A stretch of 17,239 nt of DNA from JAFGED01 sp964551295 (GCA_964551295.1 CAZKDJ010000080.1:1-17239); one strand, 5' to 3'. Shown: positions 5,582 to 13,722, counted from the stretch's first letter. Numbers and translations are program-made. Notes: generated by a model from the sequence alone, not told the origin.

Positions 5582-6610
5582 ATGAAGGGCATCTCGCATT
5601 TCATTACCGGCGTGGCTTTGGCGACGTTCTTCCCCGAGGTCGCCCAAGCGGGTGCGCAGGGTTCGCTTTTGCCGATGTTGGGTGGCATTGGCGGAATTCT
5701 GCCTGACACACTCGACTTTAAATTTGCACGCTACTTTGAACATTACAGCACAGAGATAGATCCTGGCCCTGATCCTGATCCCGAAGTGATTGCTGAACGA
5801 CTGGCTAGCGCGATGCGCATGGCCTATGAGGGGGGGGAGCCTCAAAATGTCATGGTGCATACGATTCGCCTCGGGACCGATCTGTGGCGCGAGTATGCGA
5901 TTCGCTTCGATCCCGAGAACGGACAGGTGGTCGTGCGTATTGGCCCGTTGGTCAACACCGGGCAGGTTCCCCTGCCTGGAACACAACCTCAGGGCGCTGT
6001 CGAGGCGCGGCGTAAGTTGAACGTTCCCATGGTGCATACCTATAGCTCCGAGTACAAGGTCAACATCTTTAGCGGGCCGTCTTTTCGCTTTGAGCGCGAG
6101 GGGGATAAACTGTACGTTCATTTTCTGGATTGGCACCGCCGCTGGTCTCACAGCCTCACGCTGGCCCTTGTGATGGGTCTGGCAGCGTTTTTGTCTATCG
6201 GATTGGTTGCAGGCTGGAGTGTAGGGATGTGGGCCGGCCTGGTGACCGGGGTGGGGTTTGCCGGGCACGTGTTGGAGGATCAGTTGGGTTACATGGGGAG
6301 CAACCTATTTTGGCCCTTTACGAAAAAGCGAGTGCCGGGCCTAAAGCTGATTCATTCCGGCGACGCCGTCCCCAACTTTCTCACGGTGTGGATCTCTGTG
6401 GCAGTTATCCTGTTCAACCTGGATCGCTTCTCATCCCAACCGCTGCTCGATCCAGGGTGGTTTTTGGGGCTGGCCGTGGGGCTGCCGGTGGTGGTGCTGG
6501 GTGCGGCCTACTTTGTGCGCAAGTCGCGCCCTCGCCCTGGGCAGGCTTCCCTGGAGGCCAAGCGTCAGGCGGACATGGTCGCCGAGGTCGAGGAATTGGA
6601 GATTGCTTGA
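5582..6610 (+). CDS. YdjM-like (DUF457) membrane-bound metal-dependent hydrolase family protein
   Basis: The ATG at 5582 follows GGGAGAGG, a clear ribosome binding site, giving 342 residues. The N-terminus MKGISHFITGVALATFF and GGIGGILPD match the YdjM/DUF457 family. So do the later metal-ligand-like motifs HRRWSHSL (H185, H190), HVLED (H229, D233) and IHSGD (H258, D261), which lie among four or so membrane helices from about 190 to 325. The family is predicted to be an inner-membrane metal-dependent hydrolase; substrates are mostly unknown. Here a soluble region of about 135 residues (46-182) separates the N-terminal motif from HRRWSHSL, longer than in the common short YdjM proteins. The C-terminus is a charged coil. 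The next gene begins 81 bases later and is probably co-transcribed. Confidence 0.78.
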   Translation: MKGISHFITGVALATFFPEVAQAGAQGSLLPMLGGIGGILPDTLDFKFARYFEHYSTEIDPGPDPDPEVIAERLASAMRMAYEGGEPQNVMVHTIRLGTDLWREYAIRFDPENGQVVVRIGPLVNTGQVPLPGTQPQGAVEARRKLNVPMVHTYSSEYKVNIFSGPSFRFEREGDKLYVHFLDWHRRWSHSLTLALVMGLAAFLSIGLVAGWSVGMWAGLVTGVGFAGHVLEDQLGYMGSNLFWPFTKKRVPGLKLIHSGDAVPNFLTVWISVAVILFNLDRFSSQPLLDPGWFLGLAVGLPVVVLGAAYFVRKSRPRPGQASLEAKRQADMVAEVEELEIA

Positions 6611-6691
6611 GCGAGCAATACGAATTCTGCCCCAAAGCTGGATAGGAAGCAGGATGCAAGAGGCAAGAAGCACGAGATGGGAGGCATGTCG
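6611..6691 (+). repeat. Degenerate purine-rich short repeats before the lamin-tail/PLD gene
   Basis: The spacer contains serial variants of an AGGAAGC/AGGATGC/AAGAGGC/AAGAAGC unit from about 6643 to 6671. It resembles a slipped, decayed 7-base tandem repeat. The final GGGAGG at 6679-6684 acts as the ribosome binding site of the next gene. Confidence 0.35.
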
Positions 6692-9600
6692 ATGAGGCGT
6701 GAGATCGAGTTGGTGGTGGCTTGCTTGTTGGGCGGGTTGATGGTGGTGTTTTTCGTGGGCGGACTGGGCGGGCCGGCGCAGGCGGCAGAGGTCGAGGATT
6801 CGGCCAGTGCCTTTGATGTGGTCATCAACGAGGTGGCTTGGGCAGGGCACTCGGGTTATACAGCGGACGAGTGGATCGAGCTTTACAACACTACGGCCTC
6901 GACGATTTCGCTGGACGGTTGGCATCTGGTAGACGATGACAATCTGAACATTGTCCTGAGCGGGGACATCTCTCCTTACGGATATTACCTCATTGAACGC
7001 ACTGACGACAGCACGGTCAGTGATATCACCGCCGACTGGTTTGGCAGTTTCGGCTCCGGCGGGCTTTCCAACGCTGGTGAGGTGCTCACGCTGACCGATG
7101 ATCTGAACGGTGTGATTGGCACGGGGAATGTGGAAAATGGCGGGTCCTGGCCTGCCGGCTCTGATGCGTACTACTCAATGGAGCGCAGGAATCCCGTTGC
7201 TTCTGACACCGACGCCAATTGGTGCACCAATGACGGCGTCACGATCAATGGCCAGGACGCCGTCGGCAAGCCCATCAACGGCACGCCCAAGGCACAGAAC
7301 TCTTGTTACCAGCCGCCCGCTGGCGACGCGGCCGACCTCGTCGTCGTCAAGACCGGTCCGATCACCGCCGATCAGGGCAGTGTGATTACCTATCACGTCG
7401 CCGTCAGCAACACCGGCGCCGTCACCGCCACCGGCACACGGCTGACGGATACACTGCCCCTGGCCGTGATGTTCATCACGCAGTCTAGCGCCTTTGCGTT
7501 CGACCGCTCCGGCGGCGAGCTGGCCTGGTCCCTGGGCGACGTGCTCACGGGCACGGTTTACCCGATCACCATCACCGTGCAAGTGACGGATACCGCGTCT
7601 AGCGCGTTCACCAATTACATCACGGCCACGACAACGGCCAGCGAGACGGTCACTGTCAACAACGCCGACGATTGGGAAACGACGGTCGTCGTGCCTGGCA
7701 CGCCCCGGGTGCTCATCAGCGCACTGCACTATTACGGCTACGCTGGGGCGGACGACGAGGCCGTGCAGGTGATCAACGTCGGCACGGCCCAGGCGCATCT
7801 CGATGATTGGTATCTGGCCAATGACGCGACGGCCGACGATGGCGCCGCGTTCCCGGCCGATGTGACTTTGGAGGTCGGTGAAAGCATCTGGTGCGCCAGG
7901 AGCGCCGTGGCCTTTGAGGACGAGTTCGGCTTCAAGCCGGATTACGAGACTGACGAGACCGATGTGACCGTGCCGGAACTGGTCGGCTCCTGGCCCGGGT
8001 TCGCCAACGCTGGTGGCGAGAGTGCCCTGTTCCGGGACGATGGCCGTCTGATGGACCTACTCAGGTACGGCGACAGCACCAGCAGCGAAGATGGGTGGAG
8101 TGGAGCGGCTTTGCAGCCGTGGTCGCCCACCAATACGTTTCCCGAGGATGGGCAGATCCTGTACCGCAAGTTGGATCAAGCCACCGGCCTGCCCGTGACC
8201 GATACCAACACCGCCGCCGACTGGGCCCAGGACCCCGGAGATGACATCAATGGTCGCAAGGTGCGGTATCCCGGCTGGGATCTGAGCGAGTTCTTCCAGA
8301 CGGTGCGCGTGACCGAGACGGCCAATCTGACGGTGGCCATAGCGCCGGATAATGCCTATGCGGTGATCGAGGGCGTCATAGACGACGCCGCCACAAGTAT
8401 CCAGATCGAAGGATATACTTTTGAGAACGCACACCTGATGGACGCTGTGATAAGTCGCGCGCAGGCGGGTGTGACGGTGACCGTGTTGCTGGAGGGCGGG
8501 GAGGTTACCGATCAGGAGCGCTGGTTCTGCCAGCAGCTCCACGCCGTCGGCGGCACGGTCTACTTTATGCATAACGACGACAGTGCGGACATCCACGATC
8601 GCTACCGCAATCAACACGCCAAGTTTATCATCGTGGATGATCAAACCCTCGTCTTGGGCTCTGAGAATTTCAACTATTCGGGCCTGCCGGTCGACGATAA
8701 AGCCAATGGCACGTGGGGACGCCGGGGTGCTTTTTTGATCACCGACGCGCCATGTGTGGTGGCCCGCGCACGGACGATCTTTGAGCGTGATCTGGATACG
8801 GCTCATAAGGACATCGTCATGTGGAGCGCGGCTCATCCGCGCTATGGCGATCCCACGCCTGGCTTTGCTCCCGTCTACGTCTATTCCGACTGGGTGACGA
8901 GTACCGTGTACTTTAGCCGGCCGCTGATCCTGGCCGATACGCTGTTCGCCTTCGAGGTGGTGCAGTCGCCGGAGAACAGCCTGCGCGATAGTGACGGTCT
9001 GCTGGGGCTCGTGGGGCGGGCCGGTGCGGGCGACGTCGTCCTGGTCGAGCAGCTCTACGAGCGCGAGCACTGGGGGGCCACAGACTCTATCCCAGCGACG
9101 GATCCCAACCCGCGCCTGGAGGCCTATATCGACGCAGCCCGGCGTGGCGCGTCCGTCCACATTCTGCTAAACGGCTCGTGGGATAGTGGTTCTGTGGTTG
9201 AGAATGCGGCCGCGCGTGACTATGTCAACGCGATTGCCCGTACTGAGGGCTTGGACCTGGAAGCGCAGTTGGGCGATCCAGCCGGGCGGGGCATCCACAA
9301 CAAGATGGTGCTGGTCTGGATAGATGGCGTGGGAGGATACGCCCACGTCGGCTCCATCAACGGCAGCGAGGCGTCCAACAAGATCAACCGCGAGCTGGCG
9401 CTGCAGGTCAAGTCCGATCAGGTCTACGATTACCTGGCGCGCGTCTTTGAGGTGGATTGGAACCTGGCGCATCCGGTGTTCCTGCCCTTTGTGGCGGCGA
9501 ACTATACCCCGCCTCCTCCACCAGCCGATTATGTCGTGGTCAGCGAGGTGATGTATCGTCCCAGCGGGCAGAGATCGGGCAATCGCGAGTGGGTGGAGCT

Positions 9601-10096
9601 GTATAACCCGACCGACCAGGCGGTGGATATCTCTGACTGGTATCTGGGCGACGCCGCCGGACCGGAGTACGGAGCGGGGCGATACCGTTTCCCGGGCGGG
9701 ACGGTGCTGCCGGCGCATGGGATCATCGTCGTTGCCCAGCAGGCCCAGGACTTTCAGGGGGTCTCTGGTTTCGGCAAACCGCATTTCGAGTTTCTGATCG
9801 ACCCCAACCGCGACGATCCTGCTGTGCCGAACATGGTCGTAGCTGGCAGCTGGGACGGGTTTGGATTCGCCCTTGGGGACAAGGGAGACAGGGTCATCCT
9901 GCTTGACGATGGCGGGCAGGCCGTGGACGTGGTTGTCTACGGTAAGGCTGGCTATGGGGAAGTGATTGCCCATCCGGGAGGTGTGGAATCCGGCTGGTCG
10001 CTGGAGCGGCGCCCGCCCTATCAAGATACCGATGATTGCAGCGTCGACTTTGTGCCGCGCCTTCCGGCGACGCCCGGCAGCGTGCCCGAATCGTGA
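6692..10096 (+). CDS. Secreted multidomain protein: three lamin-tail domains, DUF11-type domain, tandem phospholipase D (HKD) domains
   Basis: GGGAGG seven bases upstream supports the ATG at 6692 rather than ATGs at 6677 or 6686. Residues 1-31 form a signal peptide (basic start, long hydrophobic core, PAQA cleavage site). Lamin-tail domains follow at about 42-185 (INEVAWAG, DEWIELYN), 339-470 and 948-1120 (VVSEVMYRP, REWVELYNP). A DUF11-type Ig-like domain spans about 214-330. Between them lie two PLD domains, from about 544. The first HKD motif is intact: H642, K644, D649 in HAKFIIVD, then GSENFNYSG. The second is HNKMVLVWIDG (H869) with GSINGSEASNKINRE; its aspartate is two residues late. 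PLD enzymes hydrolyse phosphodiesters of phospholipids or nucleic acid. An extracellular nuclease or phospholipase is plausible but unproved. A VFLPFVAANY linker precedes the last lamin-tail domain, followed by a proline run. Confidence 0.88.
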   Translation: MRREIELVVACLLGGLMVVFFVGGLGGPAQAAEVEDSASAFDVVINEVAWAGHSGYTADEWIELYNTTASTISLDGWHLVDDDNLNIVLSGDISPYGYYLIERTDDSTVSDITADWFGSFGSGGLSNAGEVLTLTDDLNGVIGTGNVENGGSWPAGSDAYYSMERRNPVASDTDANWCTNDGVTINGQDAVGKPINGTPKAQNSCYQPPAGDAADLVVVKTGPITADQGSVITYHVAVSNTGAVTATGTRLTDTLPLAVMFITQSSAFAFDRSGGELAWSLGDVLTGTVYPITITVQVTDTASSAFTNYITATTTASETVTVNNADDWETTVVVPGTPRVLISALHYYGYAGADDEAVQVINVGTAQAHLDDWYLANDATADDGAAFPADVTLEVGESIWCARSAVAFEDEFGFKPDYETDETDVTVPELVGSWPGFANAGGESALFRDDGRLMDLLRYGDSTSSEDGWSGAALQPWSPTNTFPEDGQILYRKLDQATGLPVTDTNTAADWAQDPGDDINGRKVRYPGWDLSEFFQTVRVTETANLTVAIAPDNAYAVIEGVIDDAATSIQIEGYTFENAHLMDAVISRAQAGVTVTVLLEGGEVTDQERWFCQQLHAVGGTVYFMHNDDSADIHDRYRNQHAKFIIVDDQTLVLGSENFNYSGLPVDDKANGTWGRRGAFLITDAPCVVARARTIFERDLDTAHKDIVMWSAAHPRYGDPTPGFAPVYVYSDWVTSTVYFSRPLILADTLFAFEVVQSPENSLRDSDGLLGLVGRAGAGDVVLVEQLYEREHWGATDSIPATDPNPRLEAYIDAARRGASVHILLNGSWDSGSVVENAAARDYVNAIARTEGLDLEAQLGDPAGRGIHNKMVLVWIDGVGGYAHVGSINGSEASNKINRELALQVKSDQVYDYLARVFEVDWNLAHPVFLPFVAANYTPPPPPADYVVVSEVMYRPSGQRSGNREWVELYNPTDQAVDISDWYLGDAAGPEYGAGRYRFPGGTVLPAHGIIVVAQQAQDFQGVSGFGKPHFEFLIDPNRDDPAVPNMVVAGSWDGFGFALGDKGDRVILLDDGGQAVDVVVYGKAGYGEVIAHPGGVESGWSLERRPPYQDTDDCSVDFVPRLPATPGSVPES

Positions 10097-10114
10097 AGCT
10101 AAATCGCAGGGTGG

Positions 10115-10744
10115 TCAGGCGGACGGTGTCCTGCCGTATATCTGCAATAACATCTCGAGGTAGTCATCCGCTTGTCCCAGGTCGGGCGCGATCACGTGGA
10201 CGGCCAGCAGGCACGTGATCAGGTAAAAGACCATCAAGCTCTTCCAAAAGATCAGGCTCTGGAAGGCGTCGTCATCCAGGGTGTCTGGATCTGCCAACTG
10301 CGTGGGATATAGCTTGAGCCCTTCATAGTTCGCGTGCACGAGGTCATCCAGTTGCCGACGCAGCTCCCGATAGCTATCGATATCGAGGGGGATCTTGCTC
10401 AGGCTCTTTACCAGCATCCAGTGTGTGACGCGCCGTCCTTGCAGCCAGCGCTCGGCAAAGATCGCGTTGTCCCGCTCGACGTCGATGTGCAGCATCAGGT
10501 TGCACGCATCGGTCGTGCTGCGCGCCAGGATGCCTGCCTGGACGTAAAAGCCGGATTGGGCCAGCAGCATGATGGCGTGGCAATCGTTGGTAACCTTTAT
10601 CAAGTTCAGGATCAAGGCCTCGCTGGTGCTGTCCTGTTCCATCTTGCTGGGCTGTTCGTACTGCCGGCACAGCGTCTCCAAAAAGTCCAGTATTCTGCCG
10701 TAGAGTCGCGTCTCGACGGCGGTAAAGGCGTGGCGTCTATCCAT
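10115..10744 (-). CDS. Uncharacterised protein (DUF5677-like?), coupled to glycosyltransferase
   Basis: This 209-residue protein is mainly helical, with no signal peptide. Its central part (HAIMLLAQSGFYVQAGILAR, then STTDACNLMLHI) resembles the uncharacterised DUF5677-type proteins, from memory only. A hydrophobic stretch near residues 165-187 (LIFWKSLMVFYLITCLLAVH) could be one membrane helix or a buried helix. The ATG at 10744 overlaps the last codons of the glycosyltransferase gene by eight bases (ATGGATAG), so the two are almost surely translated together. It is convergent with the lamin-tail/PLD gene, with 18 bases between the stops. No catalytic motif was recognised and the function is unknown. 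Confidence 0.75.
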   Translation of the reverse strand: MDRRHAFTAVETRLYGRILDFLETLCRQYEQPSKMEQDSTSEALILNLIKVTNDCHAIMLLAQSGFYVQAGILARSTTDACNLMLHIDVERDNAIFAERWLQGRRVTHWMLVKSLSKIPLDIDSYRELRRQLDDLVHANYEGLKLYPTQLADPDTLDDDAFQSLIFWKSLMVFYLITCLLAVHVIAPDLGQADDYLEMLLQIYGRTPSA

Positions 10745-11984
10745 CGGCCGTCACCTGCGCGTAAAGCGCCTCGATCTTGTCGGCGATGCGGGGCCAGGCG
10801 TAGGACTCGGCCCAGCAGGCGGCGCGGTGCCCGATGCGCCGCCGCAGCCCTTCGTCCGTCAGCAGGCGTGTGATCTTGTCGGCCAACGCTTTGGAATCGC
10901 GGGCGGGCACGCGATACCCCGTACGCCCGTGTTTCACCAGGTAGGAAAGCCCACCCACATCGGAAGCGATCACGGGCGTGCCGCACGCCATCGCCTCCAA
11001 GGCCACCATTCCAAAGCTCTCGTAATCGGACGGCATCACCACCATCTCTGCCGCCGAGTAGTAGTACTGCAACAGGTCTTGATCTTTGGCCCCCAGGAAC
11101 GTGACGACGTCCCCGATGCCCAGTTCCTCTCGCAGCTCCTGTAGGCGCACCATCTCGGCGTCCTCGTGGATGCGGTCGGGGTCGCCTCCGATGATGGGCA
11201 CGTGCAGGCGCTCGCGCAACTCGGGCAGTTTTGTGACCACCTGGGCGATGGCGCAGAACAGGCTGTCGATGCCCTTAAGCGGCTCGATGCGCCCGACGAA
11301 GAGGATAGTGCAGCAATCGGGGCACAGGCCGATGTTGTCCTTGGCCAGCGCCTTGGGGATGGGATGGAAGCGTTCCGTGTCGACGCCGGGAGATATGACG
11401 TGAATGCGGTCTGAATCGGCCTTGTAGAGTCGTACCAGCTGCTCCTCTTCGACGGGGGTAGCGGCGACGAGGGCGTCGGCGAAGCGCACCGTGTCCCTTT
11501 CGACGGCGATACGGCGCGCCGTCTCGCGTTCCTCGGGCCGCTGGGCCACGGCGTTCTTCATCTCGCCCAGCGTGTGAAACATGTGCACGATGGGTGTGCC
11601 CCAACGCTGCCGCAGTTCCCGTGCTACGGCACCGGAAAGCCAGTAGTGACTGTGTAGGACATCGTACTGAATAGCGTCGGTTTTCGTCTGCGCCAGCACG
11701 CCGCTCACAAACTCTGGAAGGTGGTCGTAGACCAGGTGCTTATTGTAGGGGTGTTCGGGGCCGGCGGGGACGTGGATCACCCGCGCACCGTGGCCCAGCC
11801 CGTTGCTGATGTGCGGCAGGCTGGAATCCTGGGAGCGCGTGTAGACGTCTACGAGGTGTCCGCGACCGGCCAGCTCGCGAGACAGATCTCGTACGTAGAC
11901 GTTCATCCCGCCGGTCTCTTTGCCGCCCAGCATGGCCAGTGGGCAGGTGTGTACGCTCAGCATTGCGATGCGCAGATTGGGCAT
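10737..11984 (-). CDS. GT4 family glycosyltransferase (MshA/sucrose-phosphate-synthase-like)
   Basis: The 415-residue product has the two Rossmann domains of a GT-B retaining glycosyltransferase. The N-terminal GGMNVYVRDLSRELAGRGH (from residue 25) is the acceptor-side glycine motif shared by MshA and sucrose-phosphate synthases. The middle has FVGRIEPLKGID. The C-terminal ExxxxxxxE motif is YESFGMVALEAM with E322 and E330, which hold the nucleotide sugar. The likely reaction is transfer from a nucleotide-sugar to a small or lipid acceptor. MshA identity is not claimed because no other mycothiol gene is visible. A weak GAGAAAG precedes the ATG, and a good promoter lies just upstream. The gene is divergent from a GNAT gene and coupled to an unknown protein downstream. 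Confidence 0.92.
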   Translation of the reverse strand: MPNLRIAMLSVHTCPLAMLGGKETGGMNVYVRDLSRELAGRGHLVDVYTRSQDSSLPHISNGLGHGARVIHVPAGPEHPYNKHLVYDHLPEFVSGVLAQTKTDAIQYDVLHSHYWLSGAVARELRQRWGTPIVHMFHTLGEMKNAVAQRPEERETARRIAVERDTVRFADALVAATPVEEEQLVRLYKADSDRIHVISPGVDTERFHPIPKALAKDNIGLCPDCCTILFVGRIEPLKGIDSLFCAIAQVVTKLPELRERLHVPIIGGDPDRIHEDAEMVRLQELREELGIGDVVTFLGAKDQDLLQYYYSAAEMVVMPSDYESFGMVALEAMACGTPVIASDVGGLSYLVKHGRTGYRVPARDSKALADKITRLLTDEGLRRRIGHRAACWAESYAWPRIADKIEALYAQVTADG

Positions 11985-12009
11985 AGGGCTTTCTCGACAA
12001 GCGAGGAGG

Positions 12010-12038
12010 ATTATACTATACTTGGCGCGGAACGTGAA
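12010..12038 (-). promoter_or_regulatory. Sigma70-type promoter of the glycosyltransferase gene
   Basis: On the minus strand TTCACG (12033-12038) lies 17 bases before a consensus TATAAT (12010-12015). The predicted transcription start is near 12003, leaving a leader of about 20 bases. The -10 box is strong and the -35 box matches four of six positions. Confidence 0.55.
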
Positions 12039-12050
12039 GAGTGATCCGTA

Positions 12051-12095
12051 ATGCGTGACCTGTGACGATGATCACGCATCACAGATCACGCATCA
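12051..12095. repeat. Palindrome and 14-base tandem repeat between divergent genes
   Basis: ATGCGTGACCTGTGA (12051-12065) and TCACAGATCACGCAT (12079-12093) are complements over 15 positions with one mismatch, around a 13-base loop. Within the same stretch GATCACGCATCA occurs twice exactly, at 12070-12081 and 12084-12095, a 14-base period. It could be a small mobile repeat unit or a dimer-binding site. It lies upstream of the GNAT start. Confidence 0.6.
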
Positions 12096-12109
12096 TCGGA
12101 AGTTAGTCT

Positions 12110-12553
12110 ATGTGCAAAGGGCACTTGCGCCAATTGGGCTTGGATGATTACGACAATCTTTTATCGCTGTGGCAGCGGGCCGGGCTGCATTCGCTCAAGC
12201 TGCAGGGGCGGGATAGCCGCGAGGCACTGGCTCGGCAGCTTGCGAGCGGGGTTCTGACGATCCTGGGGATGGAGGTGGAGGAGCGGCTGGTCGCTGCCGT
12301 CCTCGTGTCTCACGATAGCCGCAAGGGGTGGATCAACCGGCTGGCGGTGGATCCCGACTATCGCAGACGGGGCTGTGGCACGCGCTTGGTCGAGGCGGCC
12401 GAGGCGTTGTTCCGCGAGCAGGGGATACCGGTCACCGCCGCGCTCGTCATGAGCGATAACGCTGCTTCTCTGGCGCTGTTCCGAAAGGCGGGCTACAGCG
12501 AGGTCGATTCGGGCATTCACTACCTGACAAAGCGCGCGAGCGACGATGCCTGA
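12110..12553 (+). CDS. GNAT family N-acetyltransferase
   Basis: The 147-residue product is the usual size for a single-domain GNAT enzyme. The acetyl-CoA-binding motif A is clear: INRLAVDPDYRRRGCGTRLV, with RRRGCG at 85-90 as the pyrophosphate loop. SDNAASLALFRKAGYSEVD (115-133) is the matching motif B. The substrate amine is unknown; the fold resembles RimI/PhnO-like small-molecule or protein acetyltransferases. A GGAAG lies eight bases ahead of the ATG. It is divergent from the glycosyltransferase gene, with a palindromic repeat between, and convergent with prs (52 bases between stops, no good terminator seen). Confidence 0.9.
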   Translation: MCKGHLRQLGLDDYDNLLSLWQRAGLHSLKLQGRDSREALARQLASGVLTILGMEVEERLVAAVLVSHDSRKGWINRLAVDPDYRRRGCGTRLVEAAEALFREQGIPVTAALVMSDNAASLALFRKAGYSEVDSGIHYLTKRASDDA

Positions 12554-12605
12554 GAAGATCGGAAAGCGGGTTTTTCTCTGAGTCAGACGGCGGCCTGGAG
12601 CGGTG

Positions 12606-13586
12606 TCACTTGTAGCGCTGGTAGCTGCGAAACATTTCACCAACGCTGAAGCCTTCGTGAACCCGTTGGATCACTTCGCTCAACAGCTTGGCAGCCGAAA
12701 GCACTGTGAGGTTGGGGAGCTGCTTCTCAGGCGGGATAGGAATAGAGTTGGTCGTCACGATCTCCTCAATGTCGAGCGATCTCAACCGATCGACCGCGGG
12801 CGGCGAGAGAAAGGCGTGGGCGAAGCAGAGGTACACGCTCCGCGCTCCGTATTTCTGGGTGATGTTGACAGCGTTGACCATCGTGCCGCCGGTGTCTACC
12901 TCTTCGTCCACGATGATGACATCGCGGTTCTTCACGTCGCTGACCAGCGTGAGGGCGTCGGTGCCTTGCACGTCGCGGCGTTTTTCGATCAGTGCTAAGG
13001 GCATGTCCAGCTCTGCCGCCAGGTTGCGCGCCTTCTTGGCAAAGCCCAGATCCGCAGAGACGACGACGGCGTCCTCGAGGTTTTTGTCCCGGAAATAGTC
13101 GGCCAGAATTGGAAAGACGGTCATGACGTCGCCCGGAATGCTGAAAAATCCCTGGATTTGATCGGCGTGCAGGTCGAGCAAAACGTAGCGATCGGCGCCC
13201 GCGGTGCTGATCATATCGGCCAACAAGCGGGCGGTGATGGGCACACGAGGCTGGTCTTTTCTGTCAAAGCGGCCATACGATAGGTAGGGGATGACCACCG
13301 TGATGCGATCCGGCGAGGCGCGCTTGAGCGCGTCCAAAAAGATCAGCATCTCCATGATGTTGTGATTGACGGGCGATGAGGTTGTCTGGATGAGAAAGAT
13401 GTCCTGGCCGCGTATGCTCTCGTGCAGCCGCACGAGAATGGTCTCGTTGGGAAACTGGACGACATCGCGTCCCGAAAGGGGAATGCCGAGATGTTGACTG
13501 ATCTCTTCGGCTAGGTCCGGGCAGCCGGTGCCGCTGAACAGCTCGATTCTGCCGTGGGCGGCGCTGCACCTCGCCTTCTCACTCAT
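12606..13586 (-). CDS. prs: Ribose-phosphate pyrophosphokinase (PRPP synthase)
   Basis: The 326-residue protein shows the class I PRPP synthase layout. It has FPNETILVRLHESIRGQD (45-62), the ATP-site YGRFDRKDQPRVPITARLLA (104-123), LDLHADQIQGFF with the metal-binding His140, the flexible-loop IEKRR (200-204) and the PRPP-binding loop IIVDEEVDTGGTM (224-236). It makes PRPP from ribose 5-phosphate and ATP for nucleotide, histidine and tryptophan synthesis. The PRPP loop reads VDEEVDTGGT where VDDMIDTAGT is common, so one acidic residue is Glu; it remains acidic and activity is expected. The ATG at 13586 was chosen over the TTG at 13595, since it better fits the family start. The start overlaps the end of a GNAT relic. 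Confidence 0.95.
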   Translation of the reverse strand: MSEKARCSAAHGRIELFSGTGCPDLAEEISQHLGIPLSGRDVVQFPNETILVRLHESIRGQDIFLIQTTSSPVNHNIMEMLIFLDALKRASPDRITVVIPYLSYGRFDRKDQPRVPITARLLADMISTAGADRYVLLDLHADQIQGFFSIPGDVMTVFPILADYFRDKNLEDAVVVSADLGFAKKARNLAAELDMPLALIEKRRDVQGTDALTLVSDVKNRDVIIVDEEVDTGGTMVNAVNITQKYGARSVYLCFAHAFLSPPAVDRLRSLDIEEIVTTNSIPIPPEKQLPNLTVLSAAKLLSEVIQRVHEGFSVGEMFRSYQRYK

Positions 13587-13722
13587 CGCTTTCAAACTCT
13601 CGTTGTAGAATGCTCATAACGAGCTGATCGACGTACTTGCCCTCTTTTTGGAGGCCAGCTTTTTCGTGACAACGGATGGCCCGGACGTTGTCCGCGTCCA
13701 CTCGAAGCTGTACGCGGGCAGG
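13579..13722 (-). pseudogene. GNAT acetyltransferase C-terminal relic in the prs leader
   Basis: An open frame without any ATG, GTG or TTG start reads VQLRVDADNVRAIRCHEKAG, then LQKEGKYVDQLVMSILQREFE, and stops at TGA 13579-13581. DADNVRAIRCHEKAGL is the typical motif B of RimI/RimL-type GNAT proteins, and QLVMSIL is a typical last strand. Between them family members normally have roughly ten more residues, so an internal deletion is likely as well as loss of the whole 5' end. The stop overlaps the first codons of prs (ATGAGTGA). The relic lies downstream of the predicted prs promoter, so it is now 5' leader sequence. Its frame stays open back to about 13845, but that part shows no family resemblance. 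Confidence 0.7.

Noticed and set aside
5453..6268. Minus-strand open frame of 271 codons
   Set aside because: It opposes the YdjM-like gene, spans its promoter and terminator, and has no recognisable domain.
7175..7798. Minus-strand open frame of 207 codons
   Set aside because: It is antisense to the DUF11-type region of the secreted protein and has no supporting start or motif.
8057..9160. Long minus-strand open frame of 367 codons inside the lamin-tail/PLD gene
   Set aside because: It is antisense to a gene with clear domains, is rich in His, Arg and Asp as expected of a complement frame, and shows no family motif.
12554..12605. GGGTTTTTCTC as a terminator between the convergent GNAT and prs genes
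   Set aside because: No adequate stem precedes the T run on either strand.
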